This document shows, piece by piece, positions 10,212 to 19,038 of a stretch of 32,399 nt of DNA. Under the pieces are notes generated by a model. It did no database searches. It saw only the letters and a program-made list of their open reading frames with translations, and was not told the origin of the DNA. The stretch's first letter is position 1, and each line of letters begins with the position of its first letter. Origin of the DNA: Nitrosarchaeum sp. (GTDB taxonomy: Archaea > Thermoproteota > Nitrososphaeria > Nitrososphaerales > Nitrosopumilaceae); assembly GCA_016844465.1 (NCBI GenBank), contig JAERMO010000003.1:1-32399 (forward strand), given 5' to 3'. Both the position numbers and the translations under genes were made by a program.

Positions 10212-10340
10212 ATGTTAGAGATTGGAATTAAAATTTGTAAAAACCACCAAAAACCAATTAACTATCCCATAGAATATAGAGAATGCCCAGTTTGCGGTTC
10301 TGAGAAAATTATTAAAATAATACGTGGAACAGATAAATAG
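10212..10340 (+). CDS. 42-aa putative zinc-binding microprotein MLEIGIKICKNHQKPINYPIEYRECPVCGSEKIIKIIRGTDK
   Basis: Hand-translated from atgttagagattgg... to tag; CxNH...CPxCG motif shared with the 12745..12942 ORF. Confidence 0.6.
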   Translation: MLEIGIKICKNHQKPINYPIEYRECPVCGSEKIIKIIRGTDK

Positions 10341-10416
10341 ATTCAAATTACATATTTTTAGAATAGTAAAAAAATATCAGTATTTATTGTTTTAAAATAT
10401 TAATTGAATTACTCAC

Positions 10417-10671
10417 CTATAGATCACAATTTGGGCATTTTTTATTAAATACCTTAGATCCACAATCAACACATATGCCTTCCCCAATATCTTTTTCAAT
10501 TGATTTTCGTCTTTTGGCCACATAAAATTTTATTCCAAAATACATGACAAGTGTAATTAAAGCAGCATACACAGGTGCCATGAATGGAATCAAGCCAATC
10601 ATAAATAGTAAAAGCCCCACAATCAAAACAATATCACGTTTTTCAAAATTCAATAAAATCAAAACCAACAA
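10417..10671 (-). CDS. small membrane protein with C-terminal zinc ribbon
   Basis: 84 aa; two hydrophobic segments then ICVDCGSKVFNKKCPNCDL (CxxC...CxxC). Confidence 0.65.
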   Translation of the reverse strand: MLVLILLNFEKRDIVLIVGLLLFMIGLIPFMAPVYAALITLVMYFGIKFYVAKRRKSIEKDIGEGICVDCGSKVFNKKCPNCDL

Positions 10672-10801
10672 TAATTCATAAAAACATGCCGGAGCTCAGA
10701 GCCATTAGTTTTATGTCATATCAAAGTCATTACTCTAACTCTTCCTCATTGCCCGGCAAGAAAATTAGGATACTATTTGATAATAAGATAATGATTAATG
10801 A

Positions 10802-10875
10802 TGGGATCGGCGTGATTTGAACACACGACCTCTGCGTCCCAAACGCAGAATCATACCAAGCTAGACCACGATCCC
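10802..10875 (-). tRNA. tRNA-Pro (anticodon TGG)
   Basis: Reverse complement GGGATCG-TGGTCTAGCTTGGTATGATT-CTGCG TTTGGGA CGCAG-AGGTC-GTGTG TTCAAAT CACGC-CGATCCC-A gives a cloverleaf with 7-bp acceptor stem, anticodon loop TT-TGG-GA and T-loop TTCAAAT. No encoded CCA. Confidence 0.95.
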
Positions 10876-10890
10876 AGTAAATCCCCAAAG

Positions 10891-11847
10891 TTGCCCAATT
10901 TAAGCTTGACAGATAATCATTTTAAAGGTAGTCAAAAGAACAAAAAAGCAATGCAAATAATTGACTACATCAAAGCAGGAAAAATTGCTGCTGAAGTAAG
11001 AGAGATGGTGAGAGTCAAAAATTGGGTGGGCAGATCAGTTTATGAAATTTGTGAGGAAGTAGAAAACGAGATTAAAAAACGCGGAGCAAAATGCGCGTTT
11101 CCCGTAAACACAAGTATCAACGAAATAGCAGCTCACTACACTGCAGAGCCAAACGATCCAATTACAATTACAGATTCCGATTTGGTAAAAATTGATCTTG
11201 GTGTACAAATTAATGGACATATTGCAGATACAGCAGTAACTGTTTGTAATGATGCTCAATATGATGGATTGATAAAAGCTGCTGAAGAGGCATTAAGCAA
11301 TGCAATGTCGATTATAAAAGTAGGAGTCAAAGCAAGTGATATTGGAAGAACCATAGAAAAAACAATAAAACAATTAGGATTCAAACCGATTGCAAATCTT
11401 AGTGGTCATTCTTTAGGACAATATACAATACATGCAGGTAAATCCATACCAAATATTTGGTCAGTTGGTGGATTTTCCTTATCTGAAAATACAGCCTATG
11501 CTTGTGAACCATTTGTTACTACGGAGAACGGAGGTGGATTTGTAAGAAACGGAAAAATAAAGAATATCTTTGCATTAAATTCAAGAAAAAAAACAAAAAA
11601 TGATGAAGCAGATAAATTACTTGATTATATCTGGGAGGAATTCAACATGCTTCCTTTTGCGCTAAGATGGATTACCAAAGATTGGGAAGAAAAAAAAGCA
11701 AGAGAATTACTAGATCAACTAATCAATAAAAAAGCAGTTCAAGCATATCCGATATTAATTGAAATAAATGGACAAAGAGTCGCTCAAGCAGAACATACAT
11801 TCATCCCAAATGAAAATGGAGTCACAGTAACAACTATGGCCCAATAA
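10891..11847 (+). CDS. map: methionine aminopeptidase type 2
   Basis: 318-aa ORF (TTG at 10891; more likely ATG at 10951, MQIIDYIKAGKIAAEVREMV). Motifs FPVNTSINEIAAHYTAEPND, VKIDLGVQINGHIADTAVTV, NLSGHSLGQYTIHAGKSIPN, YACEPFVTTENGGGFV, AQAEHTFI. Confidence 0.93.
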   Translation: MPNLSLTDNHFKGSQKNKKAMQIIDYIKAGKIAAEVREMVRVKNWVGRSVYEICEEVENEIKKRGAKCAFPVNTSINEIAAHYTAEPNDPITITDSDLVKIDLGVQINGHIADTAVTVCNDAQYDGLIKAAEEALSNAMSIIKVGVKASDIGRTIEKTIKQLGFKPIANLSGHSLGQYTIHAGKSIPNIWSVGGFSLSENTAYACEPFVTTENGGGFVRNGKIKNIFALNSRKKTKNDEADKLLDYIWEEFNMLPFALRWITKDWEEKKARELLDQLINKKAVQAYPILIEINGQRVAQAEHTFIPNENGVTVTTMAQ

Positions 11848-11912
11848 CGCAACTAATTTGTGATACGATATTCAAAAAATAATTTTGACATTAAACAATT
11901 GAATCTATTCTC

Positions 11913-12143
11913 TTAAGGAAGCGTATTTTTTATTACTATTTTAGATGTCTCGTTGAGCATACTCGCAGATATTACTTCTGCTCCCGATACAACATCTTTG
12001 CATTCTATCTGAGAGACAGCATCTTTTGTAGAAACAACAAATTGTTTAACGGTAGGTTTTGCCAGCTCAAATATGTTTGTATAAAGAAATACTACAGCTA
12101 TTGCAATTCCAATATACATTCCTTTTTGCTTATCTACTAACAA
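11913..12143 (-). CDS. small membrane-anchored hypothetical protein
   Basis: 76 aa with one N-terminal hydrophobic helix (MYIGIAIAVVFLYTNIF). Confidence 0.4.
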   Translation of the reverse strand: MLVDKQKGMYIGIAIAVVFLYTNIFELAKPTVKQFVVSTKDAVSQIECKDVVSGAEVISASMLNETSKIVIKNTLP

Positions 12144-12490
12144 CCGATCTAATGGATATTGATATTTAGAGGTAATTGTATTTTGTTAGGTTTGACAAAT
12201 GAATTTTTACTCACGTTGTTACGTTCTAGAAATTAACCCAAAATAAATTGAAATTATAACTTATTCACCATTTAATGTGTCGTGTCACAGAGTGGTTATA
12301 GACTACATAGAAAATAGTGTTGCATCGACAATAAAGCATTAGGTGAATTGTACCGCAGCCAAAATAATAATGTAAAGTAGATTTGTCGAAAATTTAGAAA
12401 TATTTTTTGAATGATGAGATTTGGAAAAAATTTCTCCATAGCCAAGGAATGTCAATTTCAGTAAATTTTCTATTAACTATAATTGTTTTT

Positions 12491-12619
12491 TTATTGAGAT
12501 TTTTTATGGGTTCCAAGGGTACAAAAAATGCAAAAATCATAATATACATTTGATATGTTGTTAGTACAACCGCATTTACAAGGACAAATTTTTTGTTGCA
12601 ATATCATATCTAAAGACAT
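12491..12619 (-). CDS. 42-aa Cys-rich putative zinc-binding microprotein MSLDMILQQKICPCKCGCTNNISNVYYDFCIFCTLGTHKKSQ
   Basis: C-terminal part of the listed 106-aa ORF. Starting at the internal ATG (12619) keeps the CPCKCGC...CxxC...GxHKK block and removes overlap with the 12745 gene on the other strand. Confidence 0.5.
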   Translation of the reverse strand: MSLDMILQQKICPCKCGCTNNISNVYYDFCIFCTLGTHKKSQ

Positions 12620-12744
12620 GTTAGTATTTTTCAATTTCTTTGAGTTTATGCTATTTTTATTGAATCTAGATAGCGCATTATTGGTACCTGAACTTATCGA
12701 TAAAAACTGTATGTAATTAGGATTACAGACATTTCTATAACTGA

Positions 12745-12942
12745 ATGTTAGATCGATTAGATGGTATGACAGTCCAAGATATGCTAATGATGGAAATAAT
12801 AAAAAAAGCATACAGTGTGCCCTCCGTCAATTCTAGAACTTGTCATAATCACCTCAATCCGCTAGTGTATCCTATTGAATATGGTGAATGTCCGGGTTGT
12901 GGAATGGAAAAAATCACCAGAGTTACGTTGGGAATGGATTAA
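12745..12942 (+). CDS. putative zinc-binding small protein, paralogue of 10212..10340
   Basis: 65 aa; CHNHLNPLVYPIEYGECPGCGMEKI. In-frame ATG at 12766 is an alternative start. Confidence 0.65.
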   Translation: MLDRLDGMTVQDMLMMEIIKKAYSVPSVNSRTCHNHLNPLVYPIEYGECPGCGMEKITRVTLGMD

Positions 12943-13400
12943 AATAATAAAATATTAGAACTATTCAAAAATTCACCAGTTAAATTTTAAAAATTTTTGT
13001 TACTCAAACAACGAACCATCTTTATCTTCTTCTTCACTAGCAACGATTGATTAATTTTTTCTATGACGATATTGTAATTTATGATTCTATTGAAATTGAT
13101 GAATGAGTGTACTATCATTGCTTGTGTTTGTTTGTTTTTCCTAATCTCTACCTAATTTTTGGATCTTGTGAGATCTTTCATCTCAATGAAAATGCTTCAC
13201 TTTGGTTCTTGACATAATTTGTAAGGCCCTGTTTTACTATCGGTTATTAGTTTTTCAGTTATCTTCACAACATTATTCCACAAATTAAAATTTTAACTAC
13301 AATTTACTAAATCTTTAAACTATGATATATTTTTGATTAAACTTTTTGATCCAATCAACTGTCAAATATCATAATTTTGGCATGATTATAAAATAATAGT

Positions 13401-13592
13401 TCAAGAAGTTGAGATGTTGTTTAAAGTTTCGCCAAAAATTTTTTCTGTGTTCAATAGTCCATCACATGAATTGCATTTGGAAGTTGTAGCAAATAGAAAA
13501 TCACCCTCTTTGAATTTTCTTTTTGCTTCCATGCCACATAGTTTACATTTTTCCACAGTATATGCAACGATAGTTTTTTCTTTTGAGAACAT
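13401..13592 (-). CDS. small zinc-ribbon protein
   Basis: 63 aa; CKLCGMEAKRKFKEGDFLFATTSKCNSCDG; start codon overlaps the stop of the upstream DUF1512 gene (TAATG). Confidence 0.65.
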   Translation of the reverse strand: MFSKEKTIVAYTVEKCKLCGMEAKRKFKEGDFLFATTSKCNSCDGLLNTEKIFGETLNNISTS

Positions 13593-14713
13593 TACTGACT
13601 TACACCCATGGTATTCCCCACACCGATTAACAGAATGGACTGTCCAGATTTTGTATTGTCTTGAATCATTTCATAAATTTGTGAACGTATCTCACCGGCC
13701 TTATCTGCAATCTCTTTAGTCATCAAAGTTATTGCTTCTTTGATAGATTGCTTTATCACTATTGCAAAAATAGGAATTTCATTTTTTGTTGCAATATCTT
13801 CTATCTGAAATCTCTCAATTCCAATTCCACCGATAGCTGCACCAAATCCTTGTGAGATAGTTGCCGATTCTTCTCCTTCCATTTTTAGGGAAGCATCTAC
13901 CATGATTATAACATCAATTTTATTTTTAGAAACAATTGATTGGACTGCATCACCAGGTCTGCCGACAGAAGCACCTGGACCTTCAGCCTTTAATAAAAAT
14001 AGTTTTCGTCCATCATATTCGGTTTTGCTGAGGACGGTTTGAAATGCGATTAATTCTTTTTTTGATTCAAGCATCATTTTACCTATGACCATAGGTCCAA
14101 TACCATCGCCAATAGGTTGACCCATTTTAAAAGCAGGTATTGCTTTGTGCATGGCTTCTGCTTCTTCCATTATAAAAGGCATCATCATTTGAAGAGGTAA
14201 AATCAATGGATAGTTATTTTGTTTTTTTGCAGTTAAGAAGAGATGATTGACAACTTTGTAAATCATTTGTAAAGAGGTTGCAATTTCAAGAAGTGTTTGA
14301 ATTTTAGACAATTCTAAATTACTTGTTTCAGGAGATAGTGATTTAACATGCTCCCTAGAATAATCTTCTCGCCCTCTTACAATATGTCTAACTTTGGCAA
14401 CTATTCCATTTGGATCCAAATTAACAGGCATTATAGTGAAATAATCTAAAAAGCGATCAATTTTTTTAGTTGGGTCATCTTTTGGATTCATATTTTTTTT
14501 AACATAGGCAATTAGCTCGTTGCGTGATTCAACTTTATATTCTTCTAGTTTTTTAATTCCTTTCTTTAATTCTCCAGATGTAATTTGTAATTGAATTCTC
14601 TGTCCATAGAATACAAAAATGATAATTGGGACAATCCAGATCAACATCATGATGGTGTTAGTTTGATCACTAGATCCAAATAATTGATCAAAGTCAATAT
14701 TGGTATAATTCAA
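13592..14713 (-). CDS. DUF1512-family archaeal membrane protein
   Basis: 373 aa; N-terminal TM then YFTIMPVNLDPNGIVAKVRHIVRGREDY, MMPFIMEEAEAMHKAIPAFKMGQPIGDGIGPMVIG, AEGPGASVGRPGDAV, typical of this archaeal family. Confidence 0.8.
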   Translation of the reverse strand: MNYTNIDFDQLFGSSDQTNTIMMLIWIVPIIIFVFYGQRIQLQITSGELKKGIKKLEEYKVESRNELIAYVKKNMNPKDDPTKKIDRFLDYFTIMPVNLDPNGIVAKVRHIVRGREDYSREHVKSLSPETSNLELSKIQTLLEIATSLQMIYKVVNHLFLTAKKQNNYPLILPLQMMMPFIMEEAEAMHKAIPAFKMGQPIGDGIGPMVIGKMMLESKKELIAFQTVLSKTEYDGRKLFLLKAEGPGASVGRPGDAVQSIVSKNKIDVIIMVDASLKMEGEESATISQGFGAAIGGIGIERFQIEDIATKNEIPIFAIVIKQSIKEAITLMTKEIADKAGEIRSQIYEMIQDNTKSGQSILLIGVGNTMGVSQ

Positions 14714-14831
14714 TAGATTTCAAAATGAGTGAATCTAAATTAAATCATTCGTATAACAAGGTATAGAAAAAATAGATCATGTAATAAAATTGAAAAATGA
14801 TCTGCCCAAGGGTAAAAAAAATGGAAAGTGC

Positions 14832-14840
14832 TTTTATTAT
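14832..14840 (+). promoter_or_regulatory. candidate TATA box (TTTTATTAT) for the TBP gene
   Basis: Centre lies about 29 nt upstream of ATG at 14865, fitting a leaderless archaeal transcript. Confidence 0.4.
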
Positions 14841-14864
14841 AGTTATGATAGAAAAAACCTGAAT

Positions 14865-15425
14865 ATGCCGCAAACCAAACCCATCATAAGCGTGGAAAAT
14901 GTCGTGGCCTCAGCTTCTGTTGATCAAAAGATGGACTTGAATGAGATCACCAAAACATTTCCAGATGTTGAATATCATCCCGATCAATTTCCAGGATTAG
15001 TCTTTAGATTGAAGAGTCCAAAAACGGCAACTTTGATTTTTACATCAGGAAAGATGGTATGTACAGGTTCCAAATCAGAAGAATTAGCTAGAAAAGCTGT
15101 AAAAACAGTAGTTCAAAAACTTCGAAAAGGTGGAATTAAAGTAAAAAAAGAAGCAGAAGTAACAATTCAAAACATCGTAGCTTCAATTAATCTTGGTGGA
15201 AGAATTCACCTAGAACAAGCAGCCAGAACTTTGCCAAGAAGTATGTATGAGCCAGAACAATTCCCGGGGCTCATTCACAGAATGCTAGATCCAAAGACAG
15301 TAATTTTGTTATTCTCGTCGGGAAAACTTGTATGTACAGGAGCAAAAAAAGAAGAGGATGTGTACAGATCAGTAAATAATTTACACGCGTTACTAGAAGA
15401 AAAAAAATTAATGATCTACGATTAG
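14865..15425 (+). CDS. tbp: TATA-box-binding protein
   Basis: Two direct TBP repeats: VENVVASASVDQKMDLNEITKTFPDVEYHPDQFPGLVFRLKSPKTATLIFTSGKMVCTG and IQNIVASINLGGRIHLEQAARTLPRSMYEPEQFPGLIHRMLDPKTVILLFSSGKLVCTG. Start moved from 14790 to the ATG before PQTKPIISVENVVAS. Confidence 0.96.
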   Translation: MPQTKPIISVENVVASASVDQKMDLNEITKTFPDVEYHPDQFPGLVFRLKSPKTATLIFTSGKMVCTGSKSEELARKAVKTVVQKLRKGGIKVKKEAEVTIQNIVASINLGGRIHLEQAARTLPRSMYEPEQFPGLIHRMLDPKTVILLFSSGKLVCTGAKKEEDVYRSVNNLHALLEEKKLMIYD

Positions 15426-15456
15426 GTATAGATAAAATCTATTTTTGTTTGTCTCC

Positions 15457-15783
15457 TTATTTTATTGAACTCCCTAATGGCACATCATCATTTACGGTTA
15501 ACCAAAATGGTTTGTCATCGACATCAGCAGCTAAAAGCATTGCGTTTGATTCAACTCCCGCCATTTTTTTTGGCTCAAGATTTGCAATAACAATTACAAT
15601 TTTTCCAATAATGTCTTCGGGTACATAGTATTGCGCACCACCAATTATCACATCCCTTTTTTCATCACCAAGATCAATAGTTCCTTTTATAATTCGAGTT
15701 TTACCTGGAATTGGTTCAGTTGAAATAATTTTTGCTACTCGAATATCCAATTTAGCAAAATCATCATACGATACATTTGGCAT
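15457..15783 (-). CDS. stand-alone tRNA-binding (EMAPII/MetRS-beta-like) domain protein
   Basis: 108 aa; FAKLDIRVAKIISTEPIPG...IDLGDEKRDVIIGGAQYYVPEDIIGKIVIVIANLEPKKMAGVESNAMLLAAD matches the MetG-beta/Trbp111 OB-fold. Confidence 0.9.
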   Translation of the reverse strand: MPNVSYDDFAKLDIRVAKIISTEPIPGKTRIIKGTIDLGDEKRDVIIGGAQYYVPEDIIGKIVIVIANLEPKKMAGVESNAMLLAADVDDKPFWLTVNDDVPLGSSIK

Positions 15784-15824
15784 AAGAATAACTAAATCAT
15801 CTTGTTAAAATGAATTTCGAAATG

Positions 15825-16040
15825 TCATATCAGATTTTTTTTATCTATCCCACTTGTTTCAATTTCATATTTTAGGGCTGCAGGAAGTTCAACGTATTTT
15901 TTATTAACTAGTGCAATAATTTGATCATCAGGTACATTTACCAGTTTTAGTAACTTTGCACGTTGGTGAGCATATGCATTTTTCCAAAATCCTGCTCCAT
16001 CAAAGGTTCCAATTTTTGGCATGTATCGTGAAGGTTTCAT
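15825..16040 (-). CDS. conserved small hypothetical protein
   Basis: 71 aa, MKPSRYMPKIGTFDGAGFWKNAYAHQRAKLLKLVNVPDDQIIALVNKKYVELP...; normal composition; fits between neighbours. Confidence 0.55.
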   Translation of the reverse strand: MKPSRYMPKIGTFDGAGFWKNAYAHQRAKLLKLVNVPDDQIIALVNKKYVELPAALKYEIETSGIDKKNLI

Positions 16041-16054
16041 TTCTTTAAAGGTAT

Positions 16055-16137
16055 TTGACTGTGACGGAAGTTTGGCAAATGCCGTTAGAACTGGAGTTAC
16101 TGTTCTGGATTTTAGGCATATTGCCCATCACAGTCAA
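16055..16137. repeat. inverted repeat TTGACTGTGA...TCACAGTCAA (10-bp perfect arms, 83 nt overall)
   Basis: Read directly: arms at 16055-16064 and 16128-16137, with smaller inverted repeats inside (AGAAC/GTTCT; GGCA/TGCC). Confidence 0.75.
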
Positions 16138-16191
16138 TCTTTCATCAAATAGGAATCTAATATATTTAATGCGGAATTTACAAGAATAGGC

Positions 16192-16608
16192 ATGGCCACA
16201 ATAGAAGTTTCAGTTGAGATTAATGCCCCAATAGACAAAGTTTGGGAGGTAGTATCAGATATTGATAATGAACCAAAATTTTGGAAAGGAACTAAAGAAG
16301 TGAGAAATATTTCAAAGGAGGGAAATAAAGTCAGCAGGGAAATCACTATTGCATTTAGAGACCAAAAGTGCATGCAGGAAGTAAAGCTATCACCAAGAGA
16401 GAAAATTGAGATAGAATTTACAAAAGGAATCATAGATGGAACTAAAACCATCAATTTATCGTCCAAAGATGAAAAAACAGTACTCAGAGCAACGTGGAAT
16501 ATTAAACTTACAGGATTGATGGGCATGTTTACAGGAATGATAACCAACCATATCAAGAGCGGAACAGAGCAAGCACTACAAAATATCAAAAAAGAAGTAG
16601 AGAGATAA
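16192..16608 (+). CDS. SRPBCC/START-like (polyketide cyclase family) protein
   Basis: 138 aa; VSVEINAPIDKVWEVVSDIDNEPKFWKGTKEVRN with C-terminal helix. Confidence 0.85.
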   Translation: MATIEVSVEINAPIDKVWEVVSDIDNEPKFWKGTKEVRNISKEGNKVSREITIAFRDQKCMQEVKLSPREKIEIEFTKGIIDGTKTINLSSKDEKTVLRATWNIKLTGLMGMFTGMITNHIKSGTEQALQNIKKEVER

Positions 16609-16613
16609 TATTC

Positions 16614-17816
16614 ATGGAATTAGTAGTAGATATTTTAAATTATTTACTAACAGTGATTTTAATTGGAATATCTTTTGCATGGATGTTTTTAATTAAATCA
16701 ATGATATCTACGATCAGGTGGACTCCATATCTAGATAGATTTGAAAAAAAAGAACATGGTAATCCCAAGGTTTCAATCATTCTTCCTGCAAGAAATGAAG
16801 AAAAATTCATTGGAAAATGTTTAGATTCGTTAGTTGATCAAGATTATGCAAATTATGAAATCATTGTGATTGATGATTCATCAGATGATAGAACAAGTCA
16901 AATCATTTCAGAATATGTCAAGAAAAGTTCTAAAATAATACCAGTAAAGGCACAAAAAAAACCGGATGGATGGATGGGGAAAAATTGGGCGTGTATGGAA
17001 GGATACAAAAATGCAACTGGAGAGCTTTTATTATTTACCGATGCAGATACTAGACATTCACAAAACGTAGTTTCTCTTGCTGTATCTCATTTGCTTTCTT
17101 TAGAGTTGGATGCCTTGTCAGCAATTCCAAGATTACTTACAATGGACTTTTGGACAAGAATTACACTTCCAATGATTTCAACATTTCTTCACACTAGATT
17201 TTCAGCTATTCGAGTAAATGATCCAACAAAGAAGACGGCATATTTCTTTGGGAGTTTTTTCATAATTAAACAAAAAACATACAAGGCAGTTGGAATGCAT
17301 GAAGGAATAAAACATGAAATTATTGAAGATGGTGCACTTGGGAAAAAAGTTAAAGAATCAGGCCACAAGATGAGAATTGTTAGGGGAGACCATCTAATAG
17401 AGGCAGTATGGGCACGCGATAAAAATACACTTTGGAATGCACTCAAAAGATTGATGATTCCACTTTATCTTCAAAGTGAAAAAATTGCAATCGGTAGTTT
17501 CTTTGCGGTTTTATTCTTACTTTTTATACCATTTCCAATTTTAGCATATTCGGCTTTGAGATTAGAGTCAATATCGTTTTTAGTTCTTTTTATGGCATCA
17601 CTTGTTGCTTCAATCATGATTTACATCGGGGCAGTAATAGAGGTCAAGAAATTATTGCAACTAAGGTTAGTTTATGCATTCTTTGCTCCTCTTGGTGGCT
17701 TGGTAGTGACACTAGGATTTTTGAGCGGATTACTCCAAGCAAAAAGTAGCACGGTGACATGGAGGGGTAGAAGTTATTCTATGAAAGATCATGTCCAAAA
17801 TTCGATAAGTGTGTAG
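16614..17816 (+). CDS. family 2 glycosyltransferase with C-terminal TM segments
   Basis: 400 aa; VSIILPARNEEKFIGKCLDSLVDQDYANYEIIVIDDSSDD, LLLFTDADTRH, IIEDGALGKKVKESG, then hydrophobic helices. Confidence 0.9.
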   Translation: MELVVDILNYLLTVILIGISFAWMFLIKSMISTIRWTPYLDRFEKKEHGNPKVSIILPARNEEKFIGKCLDSLVDQDYANYEIIVIDDSSDDRTSQIISEYVKKSSKIIPVKAQKKPDGWMGKNWACMEGYKNATGELLLFTDADTRHSQNVVSLAVSHLLSLELDALSAIPRLLTMDFWTRITLPMISTFLHTRFSAIRVNDPTKKTAYFFGSFFIIKQKTYKAVGMHEGIKHEIIEDGALGKKVKESGHKMRIVRGDHLIEAVWARDKNTLWNALKRLMIPLYLQSEKIAIGSFFAVLFLLFIPFPILAYSALRLESISFLVLFMASLVASIMIYIGAVIEVKKLLQLRLVYAFFAPLGGLVVTLGFLSGLLQAKSSTVTWRGRSYSMKDHVQNSISV

Positions 17817-17853
17817 GAATGCTTTTAGATAGAAAACAGGGAAATAATTTTGC

Positions 17854-18996
17854 ATGGATAAGTCAGGCATATTAGCAGGTGGAGCTTTAGGGGCTGCAAT
17901 TGCTGCAGTGATCTTTGCAGTAATTTTGATATCACTGCCTAGCCCAATAAAATCAGATATTGTTTCAAATGGTGAAGGCACTCAGAGTGCAATTGGAGAG
18001 ACATTCCCTCAATATTCAAAAAATCTTTCACTGGTTGAAATATTTGAAAAATCTGAACCGGGAGTAGTCAGAGTAAATGTTCAAAGAACAGAAGAGTCAG
18101 GAGGGCCAAATGGAGTTGGCTCTGGTTTTGTTTTTGATAAGAAAGGACACATTATTACAAATGCCCACGTCATAAAAGATGCAAGAAAAGTAGTCGTAAC
18201 CTTTCTTGATGGTCGTTCATATAATGCAGAAATAATTGGTTTTGATGAATTTACAGATATTGGAGTTATCAAAGTTAATGCGGATTTGTCATTGTTACAT
18301 CCTTTATTGATTGGGGATTCATCAAATCTCAAAGTCGGAGAATCAATTGCAGCTATTGGAAATCCATTTGGTCTTTCAGGTTCAATGACATCTGGGATTG
18401 TCAGCCAATTAAGCAGACTCTTGCCTTCAGAATCAGGATATTCCATTCCAGATGTAATTCAAACAGACGCTGCAATTAATCCAGGAAACTCTGGAGGACC
18501 GTTGTTGAATATGAGGGGGGAGATTGTAGGAATAAACACAGCAATCCAGTCAGCAACGGGAGAATTTACAGGAGTGGGATTTGCTGTTCCATCCCAAACA
18601 ATAGCCAAAATTGTACCAAATCTAATAGAAAGTGGAAAATATCATCATCCATGGCTTGGAATTTCCGGGAGGGATATCGATCCTGATCTGGCTAAAGTTT
18701 TGAAATTAAATGATACGGTCGGATTTTTGGTGGTCACAGTGATAAAAGATGGTCCTGCAGCAAAGGCAGGATTGCTTGGATCAAGCAAGACACTCAAAAT
18801 TGATGGAATCGAGTATCAGATTGGCGGAGACATTATACTATCAGTTGATGGTAAACAAGTAAGAAAGATAGACGATATTTTGATCCACCTTCAAAGAGCA
18901 AAAACTGTTGGAGATGAAATAGTTTTAGAGGTCCTAAGAGACGGTAGAACTACAAAAACAATTATCACCCTAGAAGAGAGACCAAACGGAAATTAA
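17854..18996 (+). CDS. HtrA/DegP-type trypsin-like serine protease with PDZ domain
   Basis: 380 aa; N-terminal TM; catalytic His in TNAHVI, Asp in FTDIGVIKV, Ser in NPGNSGGPLL; C-terminal PDZ (LGISGRDIDPDLAKVL...GPAAKAGLL). Confidence 0.95.
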   Translation: MDKSGILAGGALGAAIAAVIFAVILISLPSPIKSDIVSNGEGTQSAIGETFPQYSKNLSLVEIFEKSEPGVVRVNVQRTEESGGPNGVGSGFVFDKKGHIITNAHVIKDARKVVVTFLDGRSYNAEIIGFDEFTDIGVIKVNADLSLLHPLLIGDSSNLKVGESIAAIGNPFGLSGSMTSGIVSQLSRLLPSESGYSIPDVIQTDAAINPGNSGGPLLNMRGEIVGINTAIQSATGEFTGVGFAVPSQTIAKIVPNLIESGKYHHPWLGISGRDIDPDLAKVLKLNDTVGFLVVTVIKDGPAAKAGLLGSSKTLKIDGIEYQIGGDIILSVDGKQVRKIDDILIHLQRAKTVGDEIVLEVLRDGRTTKTIITLEERPNGN

Positions 18997-19038
18997 AACA
19001 ATACAAGCATAAATACTTCTAGGCAAGCACAACAACTA

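Noticed and set aside
13162-13184. Small alternative hairpins GATCT-TGTG-AGATC and GAGAT-CTTTC-ATCTC
   Set aside because: 5-bp stems in AT-rich DNA are expected by chance; no associated gene or terminator context.
16055-16137. tRNA gene reading of the cloverleaf-like inverted repeats
   Set aside because: No TTCRA T-loop, oversized anticodon-like loop and wrong arm spacing; kept only as an unexplained structured element.
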